This document shows positions 18,479 to 26,362 of a stretch of DNA of 64,000 nt, one piece after another. Numbering within the stretch: position 1 is the stretch's first letter; each line of letters opens with the position of its first letter. Origin of the DNA: an uncultured Dokdonia sp. (GTDB lineage Bacteria; Bacteroidota; Bacteroidia; Flavobacteriales; Flavobacteriaceae); the NCBI GenBank assembly GCA_947503305.1, contig CANNDF010000003.1, positions 186,001 to 250,000 on the forward strand, given 5' to 3'. A program made the translations under genes and the position numbers. The notes beneath the pieces were generated by a model. It was not told where the DNA came from and ran no database searches. It saw only the letters and a program-made list of their open reading frames with translations.

Positions 18479-19375
18479 ATGCAAGCGATTGTTTTTTGGC
18501 TTATCTATCCATTACTATGGCTACTCTCTAAGCTACCATTTCGTATGCTATATATAGTTTCTGACTTTGTATATATTGTACTATACAGATTAATAGGCTA
18601 TCGTCAAAAAACAGTACGTAATAATCTCATGCTTGCATTTCCTGAAAAGACAGTTCAAGAACGTAAACGTATTGAAAAAGAGTTCTACCATCATTTATGT
18701 GATCTCTTTTTAGAGATGATTAAAACCATAAGCATTACCAAAAAACAACTTTTAGAACGTATGACTTATACAAATATTGAGCTTGTTCAAAATTATGAGT
18801 CACAAGGCAAAAGTGTTATTGTATTGTTAGGCCATTATGCCAGTTATGAATGGACATTTGCTATACAATTATACCTGAAGAATAAAGGGCATGGTATTTA
18901 TAAGAAAATCAAAAACACATATTTTGATAATCTTGTACGTAGCATTCGTGGACGTTGGAATACAGAACTCATCGCAAATAAATTTGCGAGCAAACGTATG
19001 CATCTACACAAAAAAGAAGGTATAGTTACCACTTATGGCTTTGCTGCAGATCAATCTCCTATACTACATAGAGCACGGTATTGGACAGATTTCTTTGGAT
19101 ATGAGCTTCCATTTTTTACGGGAGTAGAGCGTATCGCAAAAGACCTAGACACTCCAATTGTATACTTAAAAACAACAAAAACAAAACGTGGCCACTATCA
19201 AGGTACATTTATGCCTTTGGCCGAAAACCCATTAGACTATAAAGATTTTGATATTACGGCCGCTTTCGCAAAAGCGTTAGAATCTCAAATCAAAGAAGAT
19301 CCACGATACTATTTATGGACTCACAAACGATTTAAATTACTCGGAAAAAAAGAAGCGTCTCCAGCAAAAAATTAA
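18479..19375 (+). CDS. Lysophospholipid / lipid A acyltransferase (LpxL/HtrB family)
   Basis: A 298-residue protein with an N-terminal membrane anchor (VFWLIYPLLWLLSKLPFRML) and the LpxL-family features: NNLMLAFPEKT, the active-site pattern VLLGHYASYEW (H-x4-E type), AADQSP and FFTGVERIA. Such enzymes add secondary acyl chains to lipid A or acylate related lipids at the inner membrane. A TATATTTG promoter-like box lies at 18445-18452. A near copy of the 14-bp palindrome (19262-19275) is in frame as AFAKA. It converges with GlmM with a 4-bp overlap. Confidence 0.85.
   Translation: MQAIVFWLIYPLLWLLSKLPFRMLYIVSDFVYIVLYRLIGYRQKTVRNNLMLAFPEKTVQERKRIEKEFYHHLCDLFLEMIKTISITKKQLLERMTYTNIELVQNYESQGKSVIVLLGHYASYEWTFAIQLYLKNKGHGIYKKIKNTYFDNLVRSIRGRWNTELIANKFASKRMHLHKKEGIVTTYGFAADQSPILHRARYWTDFFGYELPFFTGVERIAKDLDTPIVYLKTTKTKRGHYQGTFMPLAENPLDYKDFDITAAFAKALESQIKEDPRYYLWTHKRFKLLGKKEASPAKN
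19262..19275. repeat. Near copy of the 14-bp palindrome (in coding sequence)
   Basis: GCTTTCGCAAAAGC, one mismatch from consensus, read as AFAKA in the acyltransferase gene. Confidence 0.6.
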
Positions 19376-20763
19376 TGCAGTCCTGCTACTTCCCCTATTT
19401 CTTTAATCATATCATTTGCAACTTGATTTGCAGCTTCCTGAGATCCCGCTTCAGTATAGATACGAATAATAGGTTCTGTATTTGATTTCCTAAGGTGTAC
19501 CCAATGATGTTCAAAGTCAATCTTAACACCATCTACAGTACTTATATCTTCATCTTGATAACGAGTAGCCATTGTAGAAAGTAATGCATCTACATCCAAC
19601 TCTGGTGTAAGTTGAATCTTTTGCTTACTCATATAATAAGAAGGGTAACTTGCCTTAAGTTGGCTTACTGTTTTATTACCTTTTGCAAGATGTGTTAAAA
19701 ATAATGCAACACCTACCAAGCTATCACGCCCATAATGAGAAGCTGGATATATAATCCCACCATTACCTTCTCCTCCTATTACCGCATGTGTATCTTTCAT
19801 TAATTGGACAACATTAACTTCCCCCACAGCACTCGCATTATAGGTTCCTCCATGTTTACGAGTAATATCCCGTAAGGCTCGTGACGATGAAAGGTTTGAC
19901 ACCGTATTTCCAGGAGTTTCGCTTAGTACATAATCTGCACAAGCAACAAGAGTATATTCCTCTCCAAACATTTCTCCTGTCTCATCAATAAATGCAAGAC
20001 GGTCTACATCAGGATCTACAACGATTCCAAAATCTGCTTTTTCTTTAACTACCAATGCACAAATATCACCTAGATGTTCTTTAAGAGGCTCTGGGTTATG
20101 TGGGAAATGTCCATTAGGCTCGCAATATAATTCTACGGGAATCACGCCCAGTTTATCAAGTAATCTCGGAATTGCAATACCTCCAGTAGAATTTACGCCA
20201 TCTACTACTACTTTAAATTTTGCAGCTTTAATAGCCGCTACATCCACTAAGTCTAATGCCAATACCTCTTCGATATGTAAATCGATATACGCATCATTTA
20301 CCGTGATTTTTCCAAGATCATCTACTTCGGCAAATGAGAAATCTTCATTTGCAGCATATTGTAATATTTTCTCTCCTTCAATACCATTTAAAAATTCCCC
20401 CTTACTATTTAAGAGTTTTAAGGCATTCCATTGTTTAGGATTATGAGAAGCGGTGAGAATTATACCTCCGTCTGCATGTTCCATAGGTACCGCTACTTCA
20501 ACAGTTGGTGTTGTAGAAAGGCCAAGGTCTATCACATGAATACCCATACCTATCAATGTATTCATTACTAATTCCTGAATCATAGCTCCAGATATACGTG
20601 CATCACGACCTACAACTACACGATAGGTTTCTTTAGTACGATCATTCTTGAGCCAAGCACCATACGCCGCAGCAAACTTAACGGCATCAATTGGAGTAAG
20701 GTTGTCACCTGTCTGTCCTCCTATAGTACCTCGAATACCTGAAATAGATTTAATTAATGTCAT
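19372..20763 (-). CDS. glmM: Phosphoglucosamine mutase (GlmM-type phosphohexomutase)
   Basis: A 463-residue alpha-D-phosphohexomutase. The phosphoserine loop is TASHNPKQWNALK (Ser106), the Mg2+ loop is DPDVDRLAFID, the sugar-binding loop is GGEGNGGIIYP, and the phosphate-binding loop near the C-terminus is RKSNTEPIIRIYTEA. GlmM makes glucosamine-1-phosphate for UDP-GlcNAc, needed for peptidoglycan and lipid A. The protein resembles the Bacteroidota GlmM type; a phosphomannomutase role cannot be fully excluded from motifs alone. The gene starts near 20763 with no other gene within 150 bp upstream. Confidence 0.85.
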   Translation of the reverse strand: MTLIKSISGIRGTIGGQTGDNLTPIDAVKFAAAYGAWLKNDRTKETYRVVVGRDARISGAMIQELVMNTLIGMGIHVIDLGLSTTPTVEVAVPMEHADGGIILTASHNPKQWNALKLLNSKGEFLNGIEGEKILQYAANEDFSFAEVDDLGKITVNDAYIDLHIEEVLALDLVDVAAIKAAKFKVVVDGVNSTGGIAIPRLLDKLGVIPVELYCEPNGHFPHNPEPLKEHLGDICALVVKEKADFGIVVDPDVDRLAFIDETGEMFGEEYTLVACADYVLSETPGNTVSNLSSSRALRDITRKHGGTYNASAVGEVNVVQLMKDTHAVIGGEGNGGIIYPASHYGRDSLVGVALFLTHLAKGNKTVSQLKASYPSYYMSKQKIQLTPELDVDALLSTMATRYQDEDISTVDGVKIDFEHHWVHLRKSNTEPIIRIYTEAGSQEAANQVANDMIKEIGEVAGLH

Positions 20764-20918
20764 TGAAAGAATAGGTTATTTAGTTAATGTTCTTGTGTAC
20801 TCAATTTAGGATGGTGCAAAAGTAAGAAAAGTGATAGTTATGGAATAACAAAACATATTTTCTTATCAACTATTTAAATCTGGTGTTTGAATTATATTCT
20901 TATTAGTGTCTATACAGT

Positions 20919-21071
20919 TTATCTTAGAGGAATAGGGTCATTCCAATTATTAATTTGAAGTGTAATCAAAACTCCAATAACCCCAGAATAATTTCACCTA
21001 TGGCATATTTTAAGTATTTGCCAGTTTTATTTTGGTCAAGGAGTGATTTACGGATATGTTTAAAAAAACAT
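20919..21071 (-). pseudogene. Broken N-terminal fragment of a DUF6090 gene
   Basis: The gap of about 315 bp between GlmM and the first DUF6090 gene contains a decayed third copy. Read on the minus strand it gives FKHIRKSLLDQNKTGKYLKY and AIGEIILG, then after a frameshift VIGVLITLQINNWND before a stop. These match, piece by piece, the N-terminus shared by the two intact neighbours (HIRKKLL...KYFIYALGEILLVVIGILIALQINNW). The body of the gene is gone. The rest of the gap (20764-20918) shows nothing that I recognise. Confidence 0.7.
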
Positions 21072-21078
21072 ACCAAAA

Positions 21079-21843
21079 TTATCGCTCAAGTTCTTTATTA
21101 ATTAAAGCTATCAGGGTATGAATTTCGTCTTCAAATACAGTGTAGTATTCTTTATTCAGACTTCCTCCTGTAAGTGAGCAATATACCATTACGTTTTCAA
21201 ATTCGTCACTTTTAAGTAAAGATAAATTACTTATTTCTTCAGGACTATCTGGAATACCGTACTCTTTATTGATACCTATGTCAAACACAATTTGCTTGAC
21301 CGATCCGTGTTTTTCCAAAAACGAACTACCTTTTGAGATATAGGTATTCACTCGGGTTTCCTGTGCTCGTAACCTTTCCAGATTTCCACTAATCGAGCTC
21401 AAAATAGTTCGAATACTATCATTGGTAATATTCTTTAAATTTCCAGTGGCGATCACTTCATTTAAGGTTCCGGTTTTGAAGTAGAAATCCATATCCCTAC
21501 TTAAAATTGGAACCAAAATTTCTGAAAGCTCCTTGTTAGTAATAGTCGTGTCAGGCTTTGCGTATACATCCAATAATTGACTTAGACTCCCTAGAAATTC
21601 TAAAAGGAACCCCTTTTCAAGTTGTATTGATTGTAGGTTACCCTCCATTTCTTTTTTTATGAGCGAAAGGTATTTTAATTCCTTTTCTTTGGTTTGTTCT
21701 TGTTGGTTCCAATTATTAATCTGTAATGCTATTAGGATTCCTATTACCACAAGTAATATTTCGCCTAGAGCATAAATAAAATACTTCGAGAACTTATTCT
21801 CAGAAAGTAGTTTTTTGCGAATATGTCTGAAGAATTTGATCAT
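21079..21843 (-). CDS. DUF6090 family membrane-anchored protein (copy 2 of the pair)
   Basis: A 254-residue protein with the DUF6090 signature: a basic, amphipathic start (MIKFFRHIRKKLLSENKFSK), then one transmembrane helix in YFIYALGEILLVVIGILIAL followed at once by QINNWN, and a helical soluble domain. The family is abundant in Flavobacteriaceae, often in tandem, and has no known function. It shares its first base region with the end of the upstream paralogue: the ATG at 21841-21843 overlaps that gene's stop by one base, so the two are translationally coupled. Confidence 0.8.
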   Translation of the reverse strand: MIKFFRHIRKKLLSENKFSKYFIYALGEILLVVIGILIALQINNWNQQEQTKEKELKYLSLIKKEMEGNLQSIQLEKGFLLEFLGSLSQLLDVYAKPDTTITNKELSEILVPILSRDMDFYFKTGTLNEVIATGNLKNITNDSIRTILSSISGNLERLRAQETRVNTYISKGSSFLEKHGSVKQIVFDIGINKEYGIPDSPEEISNLSLLKSDEFENVMVYCSLTGGSLNKEYYTVFEDEIHTLIALINKELER

Positions 21844-22571
21844 TAATTCATTGTTTCTAGATGCTTTTCAATTTGATTTATAAGTGAATGAACGTCTTTA
21901 TTAGTAGCTTCATATCGCGTCTGAATAAAGTTGCGAATTGACAAATTCATTTTAAGTACTTCTTTGAATTCTCTGTTCTCTTGCAAAGCTTCATAGTCAT
22001 TTGGTGAAGCAGAAACCCATACCTTTTTAATAGTAATGTTTTTAAGTATCTGTGGATACATATGACCCCATTGATAGCTATCATCTACGCGTTGCTCTAA
22101 ATTTTCTAAATATTTGTATTTAGTGGCATATAGTTTTGCAATTTTATTTCGTAATACATCGTCAGATATTAAGTCAAAACCAACCGATTTTAAATTCTCC
22201 CAAGCTGCCGTATTTTCAGTGAGTTGAAAATTTCCTAGGAGGTTCCCAAAATGATATGATAAGGAATCGTGAAGGATACTCTTTGATTCTAGAGCATTTA
22301 AAATAATTTGATTTGAACGTATTCGACCTAAATTTTCTCTAATATTATACGTAAGGTCACCTGAATCACTGTTGAGGTTGCGCACCATTTCTTCTAGTAA
22401 AACCTTCTCTTTTATTTTGAGCTGAGAATGTTCTTTCCAGTTATTAACCTGCAACGCAATCAATATCCCAATAACTACAAGAACAATCTCTCCAATTGCA
22501 TACAATAGATATTTAGAAAATCTACTCTGTTTAAAGAAACGTATACGCATACGTTTAAAATATGAAAGCAT
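21843..22571 (-). CDS. DUF6090 family membrane-anchored protein (copy 1 of the pair)
   Basis: A 242-residue paralogue of its neighbour, with MLSYFKRMRIRFFKQSRFSK, the membrane helix in YLLYAIGEIVLVVIGILIAL, and QVNNWKEHSQ. The C-terminal domains of the pair differ much more than the N-termini, which suggests shared membrane insertion and divergent soluble functions. It is the first gene of the tandem. Upstream (22572-22779) there is a 13-bp direct repeat, GGAAATGTTACAA, at 22621 and 22706, whose meaning is unclear. Confidence 0.8.
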   Translation of the reverse strand: MLSYFKRMRIRFFKQSRFSKYLLYAIGEIVLVVIGILIALQVNNWKEHSQLKIKEKVLLEEMVRNLNSDSGDLTYNIRENLGRIRSNQIILNALESKSILHDSLSYHFGNLLGNFQLTENTAAWENLKSVGFDLISDDVLRNKIAKLYATKYKYLENLEQRVDDSYQWGHMYPQILKNITIKKVWVSASPNDYEALQENREFKEVLKMNLSIRNFIQTRYEATNKDVHSLINQIEKHLETMN

Positions 22572-22779
22572 ATATTGATGGTTGGTTTACAAATAGTGTA
22601 TCTAAGGGAGGGGGGTCTTAGGAAATGTTACAATGAACTAAAGATAATCAAAAATGACAACTCAGTATAACAACATTCTAATAGCAATAAGTAAGTAATT
22701 CTATTGGAAATGTTACAACTATGCTTGAAAAATTCTGAATTACATTGCTCAATACTTAAAGACATTGTACCTTAAGCTC

Positions 22780-23370
22780 GTGAATTTTCTCGCACATATC
22801 TACCTATCAGGAAATGATGATTTAGTAACCATAGGCAACTTTATAGCCGATGGCATCAAAGGAAAAAAATACCTAAAATATCAAGGAGGTATTCAAAAAG
22901 GAATTCTTATTCATCGCTGGATAGATAGCTATACAGACAGTCATCCTATCGTAAAACAAAGTACTAAAAGGTTGCATGCAAAGTATGGTCATTATAGCGG
23001 AGTGATTGTAGACATCTTATATGATCATTTTTTAGCAAAAAACTGGAAGCAGTATCATACACAGGATTTAGAAAGTTATGTTCAGGATTTTTATACATTA
23101 TTAAATGAGAATCATGAATTACTTACGTCACGCATTCAGAAAATGATGGTTCCCATGATTGCGCAAAATTGGCTGGCTAGCTACGCTACGCTAGATGGGA
23201 TCGCAACCGTACTTTACAATATGAATATCCGTATCAAAAAACGAGTTCCTATGGACGAAGCCATAGAAGATTTAAAAGAGCACTATGAAGCATTTGAAGA
23301 AGAGTTTACAACTTTTTTCAAAGAATTAGAAGTCTTTGTTACACTTAAAATGAAAGAAATAAAAGTTTAA
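22780..23370 (+). CDS. acpH: Acyl carrier protein phosphodiesterase (AcpH-like)
   Basis: A 196-residue HD-domain-like protein starting MNFLAHIYLSG, the canonical AcpH N-terminus. GNFIADGIKGK, HRWIDSYTDSHPIVKQS and the metal residues in IVDILYDHFLAKNW complete the family pattern. AcpH removes the phosphopantetheine arm from holo-ACP. I chose GTG at 22780 because it begins exactly at the conserved N-terminus; an upstream in-frame TTG at 22765 adds five unconserved residues. It is followed 27 bp later by the gamma-glutamyltransferase gene. Confidence 0.85.
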   Translation: MNFLAHIYLSGNDDLVTIGNFIADGIKGKKYLKYQGGIQKGILIHRWIDSYTDSHPIVKQSTKRLHAKYGHYSGVIVDILYDHFLAKNWKQYHTQDLESYVQDFYTLLNENHELLTSRIQKMMVPMIAQNWLASYATLDGIATVLYNMNIRIKKRVPMDEAIEDLKEHYEAFEEEFTTFFKELEVFVTLKMKEIKV

Positions 23371-23397
23371 TACATTTATAGCATAAAACAGAATTAC

Positions 23398-25095
23398 ATG
23401 AAATATATCCTACCGCTTCTACTGACAGCCATCCTCTTTGGTTGTAAAACAAAAGAAACACCTCAAAAAGAAATACAACGCGGTCTTATAACTCAAAAAG
23501 CAATGGTTGTTTCGGCTAGAGCTGAAGCTTCAAAAATAGGATCTGCTATTATGGAACAAGGAGGAAATGCCTTTGATGCTATGGTGGCAACAGAAATGGC
23601 ACTTGCAGTCACCTATCCATTTGCTGGAAATCTAGGTGGAGGTGGTTTTATGGTATATCGTACCAGTAAAGGTGAAGTAGGTGCTTTAGATTATAGAGAG
23701 AAAGCTCCTAATGCTTCTGATAAGGATATGTACCTAGATGAAGATGGCAATGTAATTCCAAAATTAAGCACAGAAGGAGCCATGGCTGTAGGAGTTCCAG
23801 GTACTATCTCTGGAATATTTGCAGCACATGAGAAATTTGGGTCTATGTCCATAGAAAAACTGCTGCAACCCGTTGTTGATTTAGCAAATAATGGATATGT
23901 TGTTACAGAAAAGCAAGCAAAACGCTTTGAAAAATATAGCGACGTATTTACACGTGTCAATCAAGATAGTACAATGTTGTATAGTACTGCTTTCGCGAAA
24001 GCGGAAACGATCAAAAATCCAGCTCTTGCCAAAACACTCGAACGTATTATTACCAATGGGAAATCAGAATTTTATGGTGGCGAAACTGGGCAAAAAATGG
24101 TCGAATATATTCAGTCTAAAGGGGGTATCATGACTGTAGAAGATCTAAAAGCCTATGAAGCACAATGGAGAGAGCCTGTTATCTTTAACTATGATAATCT
24201 CAAAATCATATCCATGAGTCCTCCATCTTCTGGAGGAGTTTGTCTCGCACAAATTATGCAAATGATAGAACCATATGATATAAGTCAGTTAGGGCATAAT
24301 AGCGAAAAAACAATACAAGTAATCACCGAAGCAGAACGACGTGCCTATGCTGACCGTAGTTTTTATCTAGGAGATCCAGATTTTGTAGATATTCCAATTG
24401 ATACATTAATCTCAGAAACATATGGAAAAAACAGAATGGATACCTTCTCTTGGGAAAAAGCAACCCCATCAAGCGAAATAGACCATAGTGCAATTCCTGG
24501 TTATGAAAGTATGGAAACGACCCATTACTCTATTGTAGATCCATTTGGAAATGCAATTGCTGTAACGACCACCCTTAATGGAGCTTATGGATCCAAGCTA
24601 TATGTCGATGAACTTGGGTTTTTCTTAAATAATGAAATGGATGATTTTTCATCAAAACCAGGCGTGCCAAATATGTTTGGCCTTTTAGGAGCCAAAGCAA
24701 ATGCTATTGCACCTGGCAAACGTATGCTGTCTAGTATGACACCAACCCTCGTAGAAAAAGATGGGAAATTTTGGATGACCGTAGGAACTCCAGGAGGTTC
24801 TACCATCATTACATCAGTATTGCAAACGATACTCAATGTCCATGAATTTGAAATGGGAATGCAAGAAGCCGTGAATGCACCGCGTTTTCATCACCAATGG
24901 TTACCAGATGTCGTCATGTTTGAACCTAATAGCTTTGAACCTACTGTTCTTGAAAATCTATCAAAAAAAGGATATACCCCTAATGAAGAAGTATCTCCGG
25001 TGATAGGGAAAGTAGATGGTATTTTGATATTACCTGACGGATCTCTAGAAGGAGGCGCAGACCGTAGAGGGGATGATACTGCCATAGGCTTTTAA
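23398..25095 (+). CDS. ggt: Gamma-glutamyltransferase (lipoprotein)
   Basis: A 565-residue Ntn hydrolase. The N-terminus is a lipoprotein signal (MKYILPLLLTAILFGCKTKE, lipobox LFGC), so the enzyme is anchored in the periplasm or outer membrane. The self-cleavage site and nucleophile are Thr374 in ETTHYSIVDPFGNA. The downstream MLSSMTPT and GTPGGSTII glycine loops are intact. It hydrolyses or transfers gamma-glutamyl groups from glutathione and related peptides. Since this organism appears to use bacillithiol (BshA at 59.3 kb), external glutathione or gamma-glutamyl peptides are the more likely substrates. An exact palindrome copy (23989-24002) is in frame as AFAKA. Confidence 0.9.
   Translation: MKYILPLLLTAILFGCKTKETPQKEIQRGLITQKAMVVSARAEASKIGSAIMEQGGNAFDAMVATEMALAVTYPFAGNLGGGGFMVYRTSKGEVGALDYREKAPNASDKDMYLDEDGNVIPKLSTEGAMAVGVPGTISGIFAAHEKFGSMSIEKLLQPVVDLANNGYVVTEKQAKRFEKYSDVFTRVNQDSTMLYSTAFAKAETIKNPALAKTLERIITNGKSEFYGGETGQKMVEYIQSKGGIMTVEDLKAYEAQWREPVIFNYDNLKIISMSPPSSGGVCLAQIMQMIEPYDISQLGHNSEKTIQVITEAERRAYADRSFYLGDPDFVDIPIDTLISETYGKNRMDTFSWEKATPSSEIDHSAIPGYESMETTHYSIVDPFGNAIAVTTTLNGAYGSKLYVDELGFFLNNEMDDFSSKPGVPNMFGLLGAKANAIAPGKRMLSSMTPTLVEKDGKFWMTVGTPGGSTIITSVLQTILNVHEFEMGMQEAVNAPRFHHQWLPDVVMFEPNSFEPTVLENLSKKGYTPNEEVSPVIGKVDGILILPDGSLEGGADRRGDDTAIGF
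23989..24002. repeat. Exact copy of palindrome GCTTTCGCGAAAGC (in coding sequence)
   Basis: Perfect match in the gamma-glutamyltransferase gene, read as AFAKA. Confidence 0.8.
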
Positions 25096-25116
25096 AATAA
25101 GAATGTGTTTATACAC

Positions 25117-25788
25117 ATGAACTTCGTTACCGATCTCATATCACAACTCAAAACTGTTGCAGATCCTGTACTAGCGACAGAGATGAAAATCTATATGAGA
25201 AATAGGTATTCTTTCTTTGGTATTAAAGCACCAGAACGTAAGGCAATTTTAAAAAAAAATATTGATCGCTATAAATCGCAGTTAGATAGACTTACAGTTA
25301 TAACCATTGTAAAAAAGCTATACCTACAACCTCAAAGAGAGCTTCACTATTGTGCTGTCGAACTTACAACACGTTTTCTTAAAAAGAAGTTTCATAAAGA
25401 AGATCATACATTTATACAACACCTTATAACAACACATTCATGGTGGGATACTGTAGATATGATTGCAAAGCACCACCTTGGTAGTTACCTAAAGCTATTC
25501 CCAGAAGAAAAGGAAACTATCATAGAAAGGTACAGTAATGCTTCTAATCTATGGCTTAATCGAAGTGCAATTCTATGTCAACTAGACTACAAACTGGAAA
25601 CAGATACAAGCCTACTCTTCTATTTGTGTCTAAAACATAAAGATACGGGCGAATTCTTTATTAATAAAGCAATAGGCTGGGCCTTAAGAGAATATGGGAA
25701 AGTGAATCCAGAAGCTGTGATCACTTTTGTATCCAAAAATTGTTTAGCCCCCTTAAGCGAGCAAGAAGCATTACGTAAGATAGTATAG
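25117..25788 (+). CDS. DNA alkylation repair protein (AlkD-like HEAT-repeat glycosylase)
   Basis: A 223-residue all-helical protein of the AlkD/AlkC-like HEAT-repeat family. It shows NRYSFFGIKAPERKAILKK near the N-terminus, HSWWDTVDMIAKHHLG with the conserved Trp-Trp-Asp, and a C-terminal FINKAIGWALREYGK. AlkD enzymes remove positively charged N3 and N7 alkylated bases without base flipping. ATG at 25117 is preferred; a GTG at 25105 in the same frame would add four residues. It lies 21 bp after the ggt gene and ends about 120 bp before the MarR gene. Confidence 0.85.
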   Translation: MNFVTDLISQLKTVADPVLATEMKIYMRNRYSFFGIKAPERKAILKKNIDRYKSQLDRLTVITIVKKLYLQPQRELHYCAVELTTRFLKKKFHKEDHTFIQHLITTHSWWDTVDMIAKHHLGSYLKLFPEEKETIIERYSNASNLWLNRSAILCQLDYKLETDTSLLFYLCLKHKDTGEFFINKAIGWALREYGKVNPEAVITFVSKNCLAPLSEQEALRKIV

Positions 25789-25839
25789 TATTTACACTTA
25801 AGGTTTTATAAAAGTATTAGATTCTTAATTTTAGATTAA

Positions 25840-25879
25840 ATACATAAATTTATTATGCATGCATAATAAATTTATGTAT
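25840..25879. promoter_or_regulatory. Perfect 40-bp palindrome: probable MarR operator of the fatty-acid operon
   Basis: Every base from 25840 to 25879 is matched by its complement across the centre at 25859/25860 (core ATTATGCATGCATAAT). It lies 28-67 bp upstream of the MarR start codon, and a promoter-like TATATTTA (25877-25884) overlaps its right end. MarR proteins bind such palindromes as dimers, so autorepression plus control of the downstream genes is a natural reading. Confidence 0.65.
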
Positions 25880-25906
25880 ATTTACATCGTTTTCTAATAT
25901 ATTCCT

Positions 25907-26362
25907 ATGAGAGAAAAAACAATAGATTACTGTTTAAGAGCTACGTGGCAAGCTGTTACAAAAATGTATAATGAGCAAGCCGCTAAGTTTGATACAACCA
26001 TGGCAACAGGATTTGCTTTGTTAAGCATAGATCCAGAAGAAGGTACTCCCTCTACGGCATTAGGCCCTCGTATGGGTATGGAAGCAACTTCCCTATCTAG
26101 GACATTAAAATCTATGGAAGAGCGTGGCTTGATAGAACGTAAACCTAATCCAGATGATGGTCGTGGCGTTTTAATACATCTTACTGAAGATGGAATAGAA
26201 AAAAGAGAATATTCTAAGGATCGAGTACTCATTTTTAATGAAGCTGTTAGAGAGAAAGTTTCTCAAGAACAAATCGACAACTTTTATGAAGTCATTGAGA
26301 TTATAAATGATCTTATCCAAAATAAAAAAATATACAACCAAGTAGAAACTAGCATAAAATAA
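25907..26362 (+). CDS. MarR-family transcriptional regulator of the beta-oxidation operon
   Basis: A 151-residue winged-helix regulator. The DNA-binding region is STALGPRMGMEATSLSRTLK followed by MEERGLIERKPNPDDGRGVL, the MarR wing with its conserved Asp-Gly-Arg. The gene is coupled to the next: its TAA stop and the ATG of the FadB-like gene share a base at 26362. That places the regulator inside the operon and suggests that it senses acyl-CoA or fatty acid and represses the operon through the 40-bp palindrome just upstream. The ligand is inference from context. Confidence 0.85.
   Translation: MREKTIDYCLRATWQAVTKMYNEQAAKFDTTMATGFALLSIDPEEGTPSTALGPRMGMEATSLSRTLKSMEERGLIERKPNPDDGRGVLIHLTEDGIEKREYSKDRVLIFNEAVREKVSQEQIDNFYEVIEIINDLIQNKKIYNQVETSIK

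Noticed and set aside
22605-22620. G-rich stretch (GGGAGGGGGG) as a G-quadruplex
   Set aside because: Only two G runs are present in this AT-rich gap, too few for an intramolecular four-run structure.
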